10,997 bases of DNA, taken from Coriobacteriales bacterium (GTDB lineage: Bacteria > Actinomycetota > Coriobacteriia > Coriobacteriales > UBA8131). Positions 1 through 7,327 of this stretch are shown piece after piece (within the stretch, counting starts at the first letter, position 1; each line of letters starts with the position of its first letter). The notes under the pieces were generated by a model. The model made no database searches, was not told the origin of the DNA, and saw nothing but the letters and a program-made list of their open reading frames with translations. The translations under genes and the position numbers were made by a program. The DNA lies in the NCBI GenBank assembly GCA_031256575.1, contig JAIRQI010000026.1:1-10997 (forward strand). The letters run 5' to 3'.

Positions 1-273
1 GGGTCAGCAGCTGTTGCTGCTACAGCAGCCGTAGCTGCTACAGCAGCGATTGCTGCAGGAGTAGCCTTATCCAAGAAGGGCTCGCGCAATGCCTTATCCG
101 CATCTCAATTGATGCAAGCTCTGCAACTTTTAAGCAGCAATGATGCCTTTATATCACGCAGCGTCAGCCGCACTAAGCGGGAGTCATCATCAGGTAGCGG
201 CAGTAGCGGTGGTTTTGGTGGGCATGTCTCGTCGTCCGGCAGAACTCACGGCGGCGGCGGTGGCCGCTTCTAG
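1..273 (+). CDS. C-terminal part of a probable TPM-domain (YgcG/YdjH-like) membrane protein, 5' truncated by the window
   Basis: Frame 1 is open from the first base to a TAG at 271-273, giving the last 90 residues of a longer protein. The first ~22 residues are an Ala/Val-rich hydrophobic stretch built on a repeated VAATAA unit and ending at a Lys-Lys, which suits a membrane helix. A short helical segment follows, then SRSVSRTKRE and a low-complexity Ser/Gly tail with HVSSSGRTHGGGGGRF at the very end. From memory, tails of the form T-H-T-S-S-S-G-x-x-H-G-G-G-G-G are typical of TPM-domain (DUF477) membrane proteins. The TPM domain itself would lie upstream of the window and cannot be seen. The SPFH gene 89 bp downstream supports the reading, because TPM and SPFH genes are neighbours in B. 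subtilis ydjFGHI. Family assignment is moderate; the reading frame is certain. Confidence 0.6.
   Translation, partial: GSAAVAATAAVAATAAIAAGVALSKKGSRNALSASQLMQALQLLSSNDAFISRSVSRTKRESSSGSGSSGGFGGHVSSSGRTHGGGGGRF
13..48 (+). repeat. Two tandem 18-bp units coding VAATAA
   Basis: Two adjacent 18-nt units (13-30 and 31-48) differ at few positions and each encodes Val-Ala-Ala-Thr-Ala-Ala in the hydrophobic segment of the truncated gene; a partial third unit (Ile-Ala-Ala) follows. Confidence 0.6.
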
Positions 274-362
274 AAGCTTCAATGTGTGAGTAATTATGCA
301 GTAGATCGACGGTCTACGCTATGATTATCCAGTTCGGTAGATATGAGAAAAGAGGTTAGCTA

Positions 363-1844
363 ATGGGATTGATTAAGTCAGTTATGGGGGCAGTCGGTGG
401 AACCTTTGCCGATCAATGGCTGGAGTTCTTTACGATGGATTCTTTGCCCACCAATGTATTGGTAACAAAAGGTGAGAAGAAGATCAACGGCCGTAGCTCG
501 AACACCAAGGGGTCCGACAACATCATCTCCAACGGGTCTGGTGTGATTGTCGCTGATGGCCAGGCAGCGGCGTTGGTCAGCAACGGTATCGTCGTGGACT
601 TTGCCGCTGACCCCGGCATGTATACCTTCGATGCCTCGGCGACTCCCAGTATCTTCGCTGAGTCCGGCGGGTTTTGGACCAACCTGCTGGAATCCTTCCT
701 GGATGGCGTGGAGCGTTTCAAACGTGGCGGCGGAGTCTACCAGGACCAGCGCGTCTACTACTTCAACACTAAGGAGATTCTAGGTAACAAGTACGGTACC
801 GCCGAGCCAATAGCTTATCGGGTCGTCGATTTAGACATCGGCTTGGACATGGATGTAGACCTGCGCTGCAACGGCGAGTTCTCATACCGCTTGACCAACC
901 CGATTCTCTTCTACTCCAATGTCGCTGGCAACGTACAAGGCGACTACACCCGCGACATGATAGACAGCCAGCTGAAAGCCGAGTTGCTGACTGGTCTGAA
1001 TTCGGCGCTCTCCCGCATCTCTGCCCAGGGCATCCGTTACTCAGCCCTGCCTGGGCATGCTCCACAGATTGCGGATGAGATCAACGACATCCTCTCCAGT
1101 AAATGGCGTAACCTGCGTGGTCTGTCAGTAGTCTCCTTTGCTGTGAACTCTGTCTCGATCTCGGATGAGGATGAGAAGCGGATCAAAGACCTGCAAGCTA
1201 TGAAGAGCCTGAGGGATCCATCGATGGCTGGTGCAGCTTTAGTGGCTGCTCAAGCTGATGCCATGCGGGCTGCTGCTGAGAATGAAGGTGGCGCAGCAAT
1301 CGGTTTCTTAGGTTTGGGCTTAGCCAGCCAAGCTGGTGGTACTGCTGGCCCGGCTGCTCAAATGATCGACCAGGGGCTTCAAGGTTCAGGCCCTGACCGT
1401 CCATTGAACTATCCAACTGCTACTGACGGAGGCTTCGCTGGAATAGCTACCCCAGCTGCCCCTGCTGCTGCTCCGATGGCTCCACCGATACCCGGCACCG
1501 AAGTGTCTGGGGCGGTTGGTGCTGCTGCGGCTGGTGCGATAGGCGCACCTCCCGCTCCCGGCACCGCTGTCGCAGCTCCAGTTGCGGGCGCTGCAGGTGC
1601 TGCAGGTGCTGCGGGTGCTGTAAGCGCACCGCCGGTAGCAGGAGTTGCAGCTATTACACCCCCTGTTGTAGTAGCGCCACCTACCTGGGATTGCCCGAAC
1701 TGCGGCCAGACCGGTAATGCAGGAAACTTCTGTGCCAACTGCGGCACCCCCAAACCGGCTCCAGCCTCCTGGGATTGCCCGAACTGCGGCCAGACCGGCA
1801 ACACCGGAAACTTCTGCGCCAACTGCGGCACTCCCAAACCATAA
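363..1844 (+). CDS. SPFH-domain 'virion core' family protein (YdjI-like) with two C-terminal zinc ribbons
   Basis: This 493-residue protein opens with MGLIKSVMGAVGGTFADQW and continues EFFTMDSLPTNVLVTKG, which matches the start of the YdjI/COG4260 SPFH family. The SPFH-like part spans about residues 20-270 and has no N-terminal membrane helix. Residues ~285-320 are an Ala-rich helix, and ~320-441 a Pro/Ala/Gly linker. The C-terminus carries two CxxC-x9-CxxC zinc ribbons, with cysteines 444/447/457/460 and 472/475/485/488. In B. subtilis, YdjI works with YdjG (zinc ribbon) and YdjH (TPM domain) to bring the PspA homologue YdjF to stressed membrane. By analogy this is probably a peripheral membrane scaffold for a PspA/ESCRT-III-like partner encoded outside the window. 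The ATG is supported by AGAGG at 351-355, seven bases upstream. The SPFH call is strong; the stress role is inferred. Confidence 0.85.
   Translation: MGLIKSVMGAVGGTFADQWLEFFTMDSLPTNVLVTKGEKKINGRSSNTKGSDNIISNGSGVIVADGQAAALVSNGIVVDFAADPGMYTFDASATPSIFAESGGFWTNLLESFLDGVERFKRGGGVYQDQRVYYFNTKEILGNKYGTAEPIAYRVVDLDIGLDMDVDLRCNGEFSYRLTNPILFYSNVAGNVQGDYTRDMIDSQLKAELLTGLNSALSRISAQGIRYSALPGHAPQIADEINDILSSKWRNLRGLSVVSFAVNSVSISDEDEKRIKDLQAMKSLRDPSMAGAALVAAQADAMRAAAENEGGAAIGFLGLGLASQAGGTAGPAAQMIDQGLQGSGPDRPLNYPTATDGGFAGIATPAAPAAAPMAPPIPGTEVSGAVGAAAAGAIGAPPAPGTAVAAPVAGAAGAAGAAGAVSAPPVAGVAAITPPVVVAPPTWDCPNCGQTGNAGNFCANCGTPKPAPASWDCPNCGQTGNTGNFCANCGTPKP
1587..1622 (+). repeat. Four 9-bp units coding Gly-Ala-Ala in the linker
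   Basis: Four consecutive 9-nt units of the form GGTGCTGCA encode GAA-GAA-GAA-GAV inside the low-complexity linker of the SPFH protein. They are an in-frame expansion that lengthens a flexible tether. Confidence 0.6.
1686..1841 (+). repeat. Tandem duplication of the zinc-ribbon coding segment (2 x 72 bp, 84-bp period)
   Basis: The 72-bp segments 1686-1757 and 1770-1841 are almost identical and differ mostly at third codon positions. They are separated by a 12-bp linker coding APAS. Each encodes one complete four-cysteine ribbon, so the pair looks like a fairly recent in-frame duplication. Confidence 0.85.
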
Positions 1845-1878
1845 ACTGCAACACGAGTAGACAAGTAACGACTAACAG

Positions 1879-1904
1879 GAGGCCTGGCAAAACACCCAGG
1901 CCTC
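1879..1904 (+). terminator. Hairpin terminator after the SPFH gene
   Basis: A perfect 9-bp stem, GAGGCCTGG (1879-1887) with CCAGGCCTC (1896-1904), encloses an 8-nt loop and begins 34 bp after the stop codon. The following bases (TTGGCTTCCT) are only moderately T-rich, so termination may be incomplete. The placement at the end of the TPM-SPFH unit and before a separate promoter fits a terminator. Confidence 0.7.
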
Positions 1905-2004
1905 TTGGCTTCCTAAAGCCTTATCTGATGATTCTACGGTAGCATTCACCAGACCCCAGTTTCCTAGGTGTCCTGGCTAATGCTCCTAAGACTATTGGTT
2001 AGTA

Positions 2005-2034
2005 ATCACACCAGGTATCGATATTCGGTATGAT
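2005..2034 (+). promoter_or_regulatory. Possible promoter for the N-acetyltransferase gene
   Basis: TATGAT at 2029-2034 is a good -10 hexamer. ATCACA at 2005-2010 matches four of six -35 positions with an 18-bp spacer. The site sits after the upstream terminator and 40 bp before the start codon. The -35 is weak, so this is tentative. Confidence 0.35.
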
Positions 2035-2074
2035 GGTTGTTCGAGCCAAAACACAATCCTGATTTGGAGGCCTG

Positions 2075-2947
2075 ATGGTAATTCCTGCTGAGATGCCAGA
2101 GTTCTTTATTCCGATCTACGGCAAGTATTATGAACCATTGCCAGATACTGAAGCCTATCTAGCGCGGATAGGGCTGGCTGGCCAGACCATCGACTTGAAT
2201 CGGGCGGGTCTGGATAAACTGATCTGGGCTAATCTCTGCCATGTGCCATTTGAGAACATCGACCTCTTCGATTATGACAAACCGGTAGATTTCGGCATTG
2301 CCGACCTATTTCAGAAAATAGTCGTCCAGCATCGAGGCGGCTATTGTTTCGAGTTGAACTCGCTGTTCATGGCCCTGTTAGAAGCAGTAGGATTTGAGGT
2401 CTACCCGATTGGGGTGCGGATTCTGATGGCAGGAGAAGGGTTTATCCCCGCAATTGCCCATCGCGCTTCGATTGTCTTGCTGGATGGTAAACGCTACTTC
2501 GCTGATGTCGGATTCGGCAATACCTCGGCGGCGGGTGGTTCAATCTGCGTTGACGATGATCAGCCACAAGAGGTCCATGGCCAGGTTTACTCTGTTGAAG
2601 ACCGTCCATATCACCATAAAATCATCCTTCGGCACAAAGCAGAAGGTCCCAGCCCGGAGTTCCTGTTTTTACCAGACCCCTTTCCGATTGTGGATTTCGT
2701 AGCCTACAACAATCAGATGTCCACGACTGGTTTTCGCGCAAAACGCATCGCCAATCTACGCACCGAAGAAGGCTCGCTTTCTATCGATGGTGATATTCTG
2801 CGTCGTACCATCGGCAGCGAGCGTATCGAGACACCACTGGCCGATGCCGCTGCTGCTTGGCAGGCATTGACTGAGCAATATGGCATGCAGTTGACCGAGC
2901 CTCTAAAAGAGCTGGCAGCGGATCCGGACGCTCGCTTTCCTCGCTAG
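2075..2947 (+). CDS. nat: Arylamine N-acetyltransferase
   Basis: This 290-residue cytoplasmic enzyme should transfer an acyl group from acetyl-CoA to arylamines, hydrazines or related amines through a cysteine thioester. The family triad is visible: Cys91 in RGGYCFELN, His129 in IAHRASIVLLDG and Asp144 in RYFADVGFG. The N-terminal helical part carries the typical LIWANLCHVPFENIDL stretch, and overall length is close to the usual ~270-290. Residues 1-20 form a somewhat long lead before the domain. The ATG at 2075 has TGGAGG at 2065-2070 only four bases upstream, a short gap; the next ATG (2093) is too far from that site, so 2075 is kept. The gene appears monocistronic. Its TAG overlaps the stop of the opposing lipoprotein gene, with no terminator between them. 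The natural substrate cannot be read from sequence. Confidence 0.93.
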   Translation: MVIPAEMPEFFIPIYGKYYEPLPDTEAYLARIGLAGQTIDLNRAGLDKLIWANLCHVPFENIDLFDYDKPVDFGIADLFQKIVVQHRGGYCFELNSLFMALLEAVGFEVYPIGVRILMAGEGFIPAIAHRASIVLLDGKRYFADVGFGNTSAAGGSICVDDDQPQEVHGQVYSVEDRPYHHKIILRHKAEGPSPEFLFLPDPFPIVDFVAYNNQMSTTGFRAKRIANLRTEEGSLSIDGDILRRTIGSERIETPLADAAAAWQALTEQYGMQLTEPLKELAADPDARFPR

Positions 2948-4521
2948 AACTCGCCCCATTCCAGTCTTGCGCTGTGTTGCTTGGCGTCGGCGGTTGTATA
3001 GGTGATGACGACCAGCGGTAGCTCGCCTGTGGTATTCCATTGGCAGGTGATATCGGCAGAGGTCTCGCTGTGAGAATAAAGGATGTTCAGCCGGGTATCA
3101 CTACCGGCCCATTCCGGGTACACGACCAGGCTGCCGACTTCGATAATGGCGCTTGAACGGTCACCGACAGAACCAAGTGTATAAGGAGTGTCTGCTTCAA
3201 AGAGGTCGCTCAGAAACAAGATAAAACCTGCTTCAGCCCTAAAGATAACGCCGGAATCAAGGTCTGCGCTAAGCTGGGCAGCGTAGACCATTACAGCACC
3301 ATAATTATCTACAACGATAGCTTTGCTTTGTAGCCCGGAAGCCGCTACCGTACCGGAATAGATGGTCAGCTGACTAGCTCTGTTGAGAATGCCAATCGAC
3401 GACATTCCCTGGGAATATATTGAACTGCCATCGACCAGCGCCTGGCTGTTTATCACGCAGACCGCACTACCACCAGAACTGGCATTAGTAATCTGACCTC
3501 CGGTCAAGTAAAGCAAGCAATCATCAAGCATCAAGGTGTTCGAAGCAGCATTTTGGCTTTTCGCTGAGACACTGCCGCCGTAGACCTGGACAGTAGACTT
3601 CCGACACTCCACAGTTTGACTGCCCTCTCCTAGTGCTTGAAGCTGGCCATCATGAATAGTCAGGTAGCTTTCGGTCAGTAGCACAGCACTGCTTGATTCG
3701 CCACTGGTTGTGATGCTTCCTCCACTGATAACCACCGTCCCATGCCCGAAAATCGCGTGGTTCTCCAGACCCAAGGTACTGATTGAACCACTCTGCAGAA
3801 CAAGGCGGCATTCTTGCCCATCGAGCAGAATCGCTGAGAGCGAGTTAGAGCTGATGTTTCCGCCATCGATGCTGGCAGACAGATAACTTGCTGTGGGTAA
3901 GATATTGATAGCATGACCTTGAGCGGTCAGTTCACATAGCCCCAAGGTAAACGAGCCAGACCCGTCCAAGCAAAGCAGATCGGACCCACTGGATTGACAA
4001 TCTGCCATCCAGCACAATTCCTGGCCAGGCTCCAACTTCAAGGTAATAGGCTCGTCCAGAAGAATCAGCGAGTTGCTTCGAACAGTGACTGTCTCACCAA
4101 ACTCAGCAGCCAGTAAAGCTGCTTGGATGGCCTGCTCAATCTCAGTGCTGTTCATCTGTTCAGAGATTGTCACAATCATCGTGGCTGGCTTCTTATCGAG
4201 TGACTGCAAACTCCGAGAAAGGCCTTGGCCAAAGCTACTGTCACTGTCAGTAGTAGAGCATCCAACTGTGGATAAACCCGTAAGCATGCTTACAGCCAAC
4301 AGTATTGCCATAAGTAGCTGAGGCTTAGACTGCTGTAGATTTGTCTTTCGAGGAACAGACTGCTGTGGCACAGATTGCTGTAGATTTGTCCGTCGAGGAA
4401 TAGTCTGCAGTGGCGCAGATTGCTGAGACTTAAACCACTGTGGTTCAGACCCCTGAAGCGTAGATCTCCGTAGCGTAAAACGTAGCGGCTCAGGCCGTTG
4501 TGGCTCAGATTTCCCAGGCAT
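2944..4521 (-). CDS. Putative surface lipoprotein with a beta-helix-like repeat domain and a repeat-encoded N-terminus
   Basis: I do not recognise a named family for this 525-residue protein. Residues 5-69 are thirteen five-residue units (SEPQR, SVPQQ, TNLQQ and variants), basic and Gln/Pro-rich. A hydrophobic stretch (69-84) then leads to LSTVGC with Cys88, a plausible lipobox although Thr at -3 is uncommon. Residues ~150-420 repeat about every 24 residues with a turn such as GGNIS, SGSIS, GGSIT, DGQLQ, GGSVS, GGQIT or SGTVA. This suggests a right-handed beta-helix exposed outside the cell, as in bacterial carbohydrate-binding or adhesin-like proteins. No catalytic motif is evident. The ATG at 4521 has a GAGGGAAGG ribosome site six bases upstream, whereas Met71, just before the hydrophobic stretch, has none. 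The upstream start is therefore chosen, although it leaves a 70-residue n-region. Confidence 0.7.
   Translation of the reverse strand: MPGKSEPQRPEPLRFTLRRSTLQGSEPQWFKSQQSAPLQTIPRRTNLQQSVPQQSVPRKTNLQQSKPQLLMAILLAVSMLTGLSTVGCSTTDSDSSFGQGLSRSLQSLDKKPATMIVTISEQMNSTEIEQAIQAALLAAEFGETVTVRSNSLILLDEPITLKLEPGQELCWMADCQSSGSDLLCLDGSGSFTLGLCELTAQGHAINILPTASYLSASIDGGNISSNSLSAILLDGQECRLVLQSGSISTLGLENHAIFGHGTVVISGGSITTSGESSSAVLLTESYLTIHDGQLQALGEGSQTVECRKSTVQVYGGSVSAKSQNAASNTLMLDDCLLYLTGGQITNASSGGSAVCVINSQALVDGSSIYSQGMSSIGILNRASQLTIYSGTVAASGLQSKAIVVDNYGAVMVYAAQLSADLDSGVIFRAEAGFILFLSDLFEADTPYTLGSVGDRSSAIIEVGSLVVYPEWAGSDTRLNILYSHSETSADITCQWNTTGELPLVVITYTTADAKQHSARLEWGEF
4315..4509 (-). repeat. 15-bp tandem repeat array (13 units) coding pentapeptides
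   Basis: Read on the minus strand, thirteen 15-nt units resembling TCTGTGCCACAGCAG encode residues 5-69 of the lipoprotein. The clearest part is a 45-bp higher-order repeat: TIPRR-TNLQQ-SVPQQ followed by SVPRK-TNLQQ-SKPQL. Copy-number change would keep the frame. Confidence 0.8.
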
Positions 4522-4543
4522 CGAAAACCTTCCCTCTCATAAC

Positions 4544-4563
4544 AAAGCAAAGCAAAGCAAAGC
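4544..4563 (-). repeat. Pentanucleotide repeat (AAAGC on +, GCTTT on -), four units, in the lipoprotein leader
   Basis: Four exact AAAGC units lie 23-42 bases upstream of the lipoprotein ATG, just before its ribosome-binding site. A simple repeat here could vary leader length by slippage. Confidence 0.8.
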
Positions 4564-4677
4564 TGCTGGTAGATTCTCGTCAAGCAAATCGCAGCAAGTA
4601 AGCTTGTCAATCGATACAGATATTGCATCGATAATGCTTATGATAACAGCAGAATCCTGCTCAGGTTACTTCTGATG

Positions 4678-4709
4678 CAAAAACAGCGCCCCGCAAGCAA
4701 GGCGCTGTT
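4678..4709 (-). terminator. Intrinsic terminator of the hydrogenase operon
   Basis: On the minus strand a 9-bp perfect stem AACAGCGCC/GGCGCTGTT (4701-4709 with 4682-4690) and a 10-nt loop are followed by a run of five T, TTTTTGC, when the last two stem bases are counted. It lies 75 bp after the cytochrome b stop codon and separates the operon from the lipoprotein gene. Confidence 0.85.
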
Positions 4710-4784
4710 CTATCAACTTGATAGACGATTTCAGTGGGCTTATTGCAACTTCAAGCTCCAACAAGCCGCTGATAACATCTACAT

Positions 4785-5480
4785 TCAGGCGTGTTCTTCG
4801 CCGAGGTCGTCCTCACCGATGATGTTTTTGGTCTTCGGGTCATAGACCAGTCCACCATGCTCTTTCCAGAGAAAGATCATCTTCAGTGGAGCCAAGCCGT
4901 TGGCAATGGACAGATAGACATGCAGCATAACGAAGATGATCATTATCCACATCGTCCAGTAGTGGATGATCCGAACAGCCATCACGCCGCCAACCAGATC
5001 GGTAAAGAACTGCATCAGCAACCAGTCGCTGGTGGGAACCCAGAGGCAGAAACCTGTGAAGGCAATGAACAGCGTTAAGGGTATAACTGCCAAATAGGCC
5101 AGCTTCTGCGGAACGCCATACTTGCCACTCAGTGGATGGTCCTTCTTCAAGAACAGATAGTACTTGATCCAGGCCCCAAACTGGTGACGGTTATCCTTCT
5201 GAGGCAGAAAGACAAACATGTCCTGGCGCTTTTCGCGGGTGCCCATGTTGGGAGCTGACTTGATGAAAGGCGATGAGAATATCCTGAAGGCCATATTCAC
5301 CAGCACCAGGCAGGCAAAAAACAGATGAGCGCCGCGACACAAACCCATAATTCCTGGTAGGAAGGGAAAGTGAATCACAAAACCGGTGAAAGCCAAGACG
5401 ATCATCGACAACAGGTTGATCCAGTGAGTAATTACATAAGGCAGCGGATGTGCCTCGCGATAATGAGCGAGATGAGCCAT
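4785..5480 (-). CDS. hyaC: [NiFe] hydrogenase b-type cytochrome subunit (HyaC family)
   Basis: This 231-residue integral membrane protein should anchor the hydrogenase and carry electrons from the small subunit through two b hemes to quinone. Four membrane helices are visible at about 18-38, 48-66, 128-146 and 172-192. Four histidines sit where heme ligands are expected: His19 in THWINLL, His52 in GAHLFF, His173 in IIHYW and His187 in MLHVYL. Between helices 2 and 3 lies a long polar loop containing FVFLPQKDNRHQ. Length fits the family (~220-240). The ATG directly abuts the TAA of the large-subunit gene, and a G-rich ribosome site (GGGGGGTG) lies inside the end of that gene, so translation is probably coupled. 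The C-terminus is acidic and cytoplasmic. Confidence 0.92.
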   Translation of the reverse strand: MAHLAHYREAHPLPYVITHWINLLSMIVLAFTGFVIHFPFLPGIMGLCRGAHLFFACLVLVNMAFRIFSSPFIKSAPNMGTREKRQDMFVFLPQKDNRHQFGAWIKYYLFLKKDHPLSGKYGVPQKLAYLAVIPLTLFIAFTGFCLWVPTSDWLLMQFFTDLVGGVMAVRIIHYWTMWIMIIFVMLHVYLSIANGLAPLKMIFLWKEHGGLVYDPKTKNIIGEDDLGEEHA

Positions 5481-7325
5481 TTACTTCACCCCCCAGGGGC
5501 TTGTGACAACTGTGAAGCTCTTCCCAGTTGCCGGTTCGCTGACATGCACCGCACAAGCCACACAAGGGTCGAAACTATGAACGGCTCGTAGAGCGTGGAT
5601 AGGTTTGTTGACATCCTCAACAGGCATACCCATCAGGGCCTGCTCCATCGGTCCCTTGCGATCTAGAGCATCGCGAGGAGAGATGTTCCAGGTGGTGGGG
5701 ATGATAATCTGATACTTCTGGATAATATCGTTCTTAATCTTCATGTAATGATAGAGGGCACCACGCGGAGCCTCCCACATACCGGCACCTTCACCAGTAC
5801 GAGTCTCAGGCTCGGCAAAGGTAGCAGCATTGCCTTCCTTGACCGCAGCAATCAGCTCGTTTACCCAGTCCACCATCAGGTTGGCGATATAGAGGGTCTC
5901 GATATTGCGAGCGCCGGTACGGCCCATAGTAGAGTTCAGCAGATCAATCCGTCCAGCTGCTCCGAGGGCACTGAGTAAGTTGTCGATATTGTCTTTGACG
6001 AAGGGAACTCCGCGGTTGTAAGCCACCAACAGACGGGACAAACCACCGGCTTCAAAGACCAGGTCATCGTAACGCGGGGCCTTGTCCCAGGTATAACGGG
6101 CACCCTGAGCCGGATGGGTTCCGTTAGGCAGGATGTACTCGTCTTTATAAAGCGGAGCAGTGATTCCCTGGCGGGGGTTCACTGGGCTGCCGTCATCGAT
6201 GGCCGGATCATAGAAGCTATGAATTGTGGTCTCGGTGATCAGTTGCTCATCCCAATTGGTGACCTGCTGGTACTTAGACTCTTTCATACTCCAGATACCG
6301 CCCGGCAGGTAGCGTTCTTCAGGCTTGAAGCTCTCTGACTCAAAAACACCCCAAGCCAGGTAGTTGCCTTCGTTTGAGCCATTGGTGAACTCATCCATGT
6401 AGTAAGGAACAATCGCCAAGGTGTCCGGGATCATCGTATGAGCCACCCAGTCTGCCAGCTTCTTGACGCGGAAGAGCAGGTCATCGAGCTTCTCCGCAGT
6501 TGGAACAAATGCTGTACCACCTGGTAGCAGAGTCATGATATGCGGCATCTTGCCGCCGATGATGCCGGATATCTCGGAAGCTGTGGCTTGCATTTCCAGG
6601 GCTTCCAGATAGTGTTGGGTGGCAATCAGATCCAGTTCAGGAGGCAATTTGTAAGCGCTGGAGCCATCATGCTCGACGCTGTCAAACCAATTTCCGGAGA
6701 AGATCGAAAGCTGCCCATTTTCGGCAAAAGCCTTCAAACGGTTGATCAGTCCAGCGAAGTCTGCTTCAGTGGTGCCCGCCGCATCAGCCAGTTTGACTGC
6801 TTCACTGATGTCGGCATTCAAAGCGTTTAGCGGGTTCACATAGTCTAGCGCCGCCAGATTGTAGAACCAGAGGATGTGCGAATGCAAGAACTGGGCACCC
6901 TCGATAATATTACGTAGGATGCGGGCGCCATTGGGAATGGTCAAGCCGTAACTCTTCTCGCCGGCGATGGAGGCCGCGTGGGAATGGCTGACTGGGCAGA
7001 CTCCACAGATGCGCTGGGTTATGTAGGCGGCATCGGCAGCATGGCGGTTTTCCAAGACCAGTTCCATGCCCCTGAATAGCCCGCCGGTAATCCAGACATC
7101 TTCGACGAACCCGTCTTTGACCTGCATGTCAATGCGCAGGTGTCCTTCGATACGATTCACTGGGTCGATGATTGAGGGTCCCGTGGGCTTGCGGCCCGGA
7201 GCACCAGCACTGATTGGAACGGCTATTACTGGAGCGGCAGGGTCACTAACTGCTGCAGCATTGCTGGGTGAGTCTTCCGGTCCACGCTCTCTGTCGCCAG
7301 TAGTTGGTTGGGTTGCCTGGGTCAT
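5481..7325 (-). CDS. hyaB: [NiFe] hydrogenase large (catalytic) subunit, group 1
   Basis: This 614-residue subunit holds the Ni-Fe(CN)2CO site that splits H2. The L1 motif RICGVC supplies Cys107 and Cys110, and the L2 motif DPCVACAVH supplies Cys588 and Cys591 and ends at His594. The family motif RIEGHLR lies at residues 58-64. After His594 there is a 20-residue tail, the usual peptide removed by a HyaD/HybD-type endopeptidase once nickel is inserted. No such protease is in this window. Residues 1-49 are an Ala/Pro-rich, probably disordered extension, about 15-40 residues longer than I would expect. The ATG is preceded by GGGAGGTGA six bases upstream, inside the last codons of hyaA; the two genes are separated by only two bases. 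The protein has no signal of its own and should cross the membrane with the Tat-borne small subunit. Confidence 0.97.
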   Translation of the reverse strand: MTQATQPTTGDRERGPEDSPSNAAAVSDPAAPVIAVPISAGAPGRKPTGPSIIDPVNRIEGHLRIDMQVKDGFVEDVWITGGLFRGMELVLENRHAADAAYITQRICGVCPVSHSHAASIAGEKSYGLTIPNGARILRNIIEGAQFLHSHILWFYNLAALDYVNPLNALNADISEAVKLADAAGTTEADFAGLINRLKAFAENGQLSIFSGNWFDSVEHDGSSAYKLPPELDLIATQHYLEALEMQATASEISGIIGGKMPHIMTLLPGGTAFVPTAEKLDDLLFRVKKLADWVAHTMIPDTLAIVPYYMDEFTNGSNEGNYLAWGVFESESFKPEERYLPGGIWSMKESKYQQVTNWDEQLITETTIHSFYDPAIDDGSPVNPRQGITAPLYKDEYILPNGTHPAQGARYTWDKAPRYDDLVFEAGGLSRLLVAYNRGVPFVKDNIDNLLSALGAAGRIDLLNSTMGRTGARNIETLYIANLMVDWVNELIAAVKEGNAATFAEPETRTGEGAGMWEAPRGALYHYMKIKNDIIQKYQIIIPTTWNISPRDALDRKGPMEQALMGMPVEDVNKPIHALRAVHSFDPCVACAVHVSEPATGKSFTVVTSPWGVK

Positions 7326-7327
7326 CT

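Noticed and set aside
301..317. Short inverted repeat GTAGA...TCTAC before the SPFH gene as a terminator of the TPM gene
   Set aside because: The stem is only five pairs with no T-run, too weak to call.
1409..1864. Long minus-strand open frame opposite the Ala/Pro/Gly linker and ribbons of the SPFH gene
   Set aside because: It mirrors the low-complexity, GC-rich coding strand and resembles no family; a shadow frame.
4290..4628. Alternative minus-strand frame of 112 codons over the 15-bp repeats, resembling a pentapeptide-repeat protein
   Set aside because: No ribosome site precedes its ATG, it ends inside the lipoprotein signal region, and a stop-free second frame is an automatic result of a 15-bp repeat.
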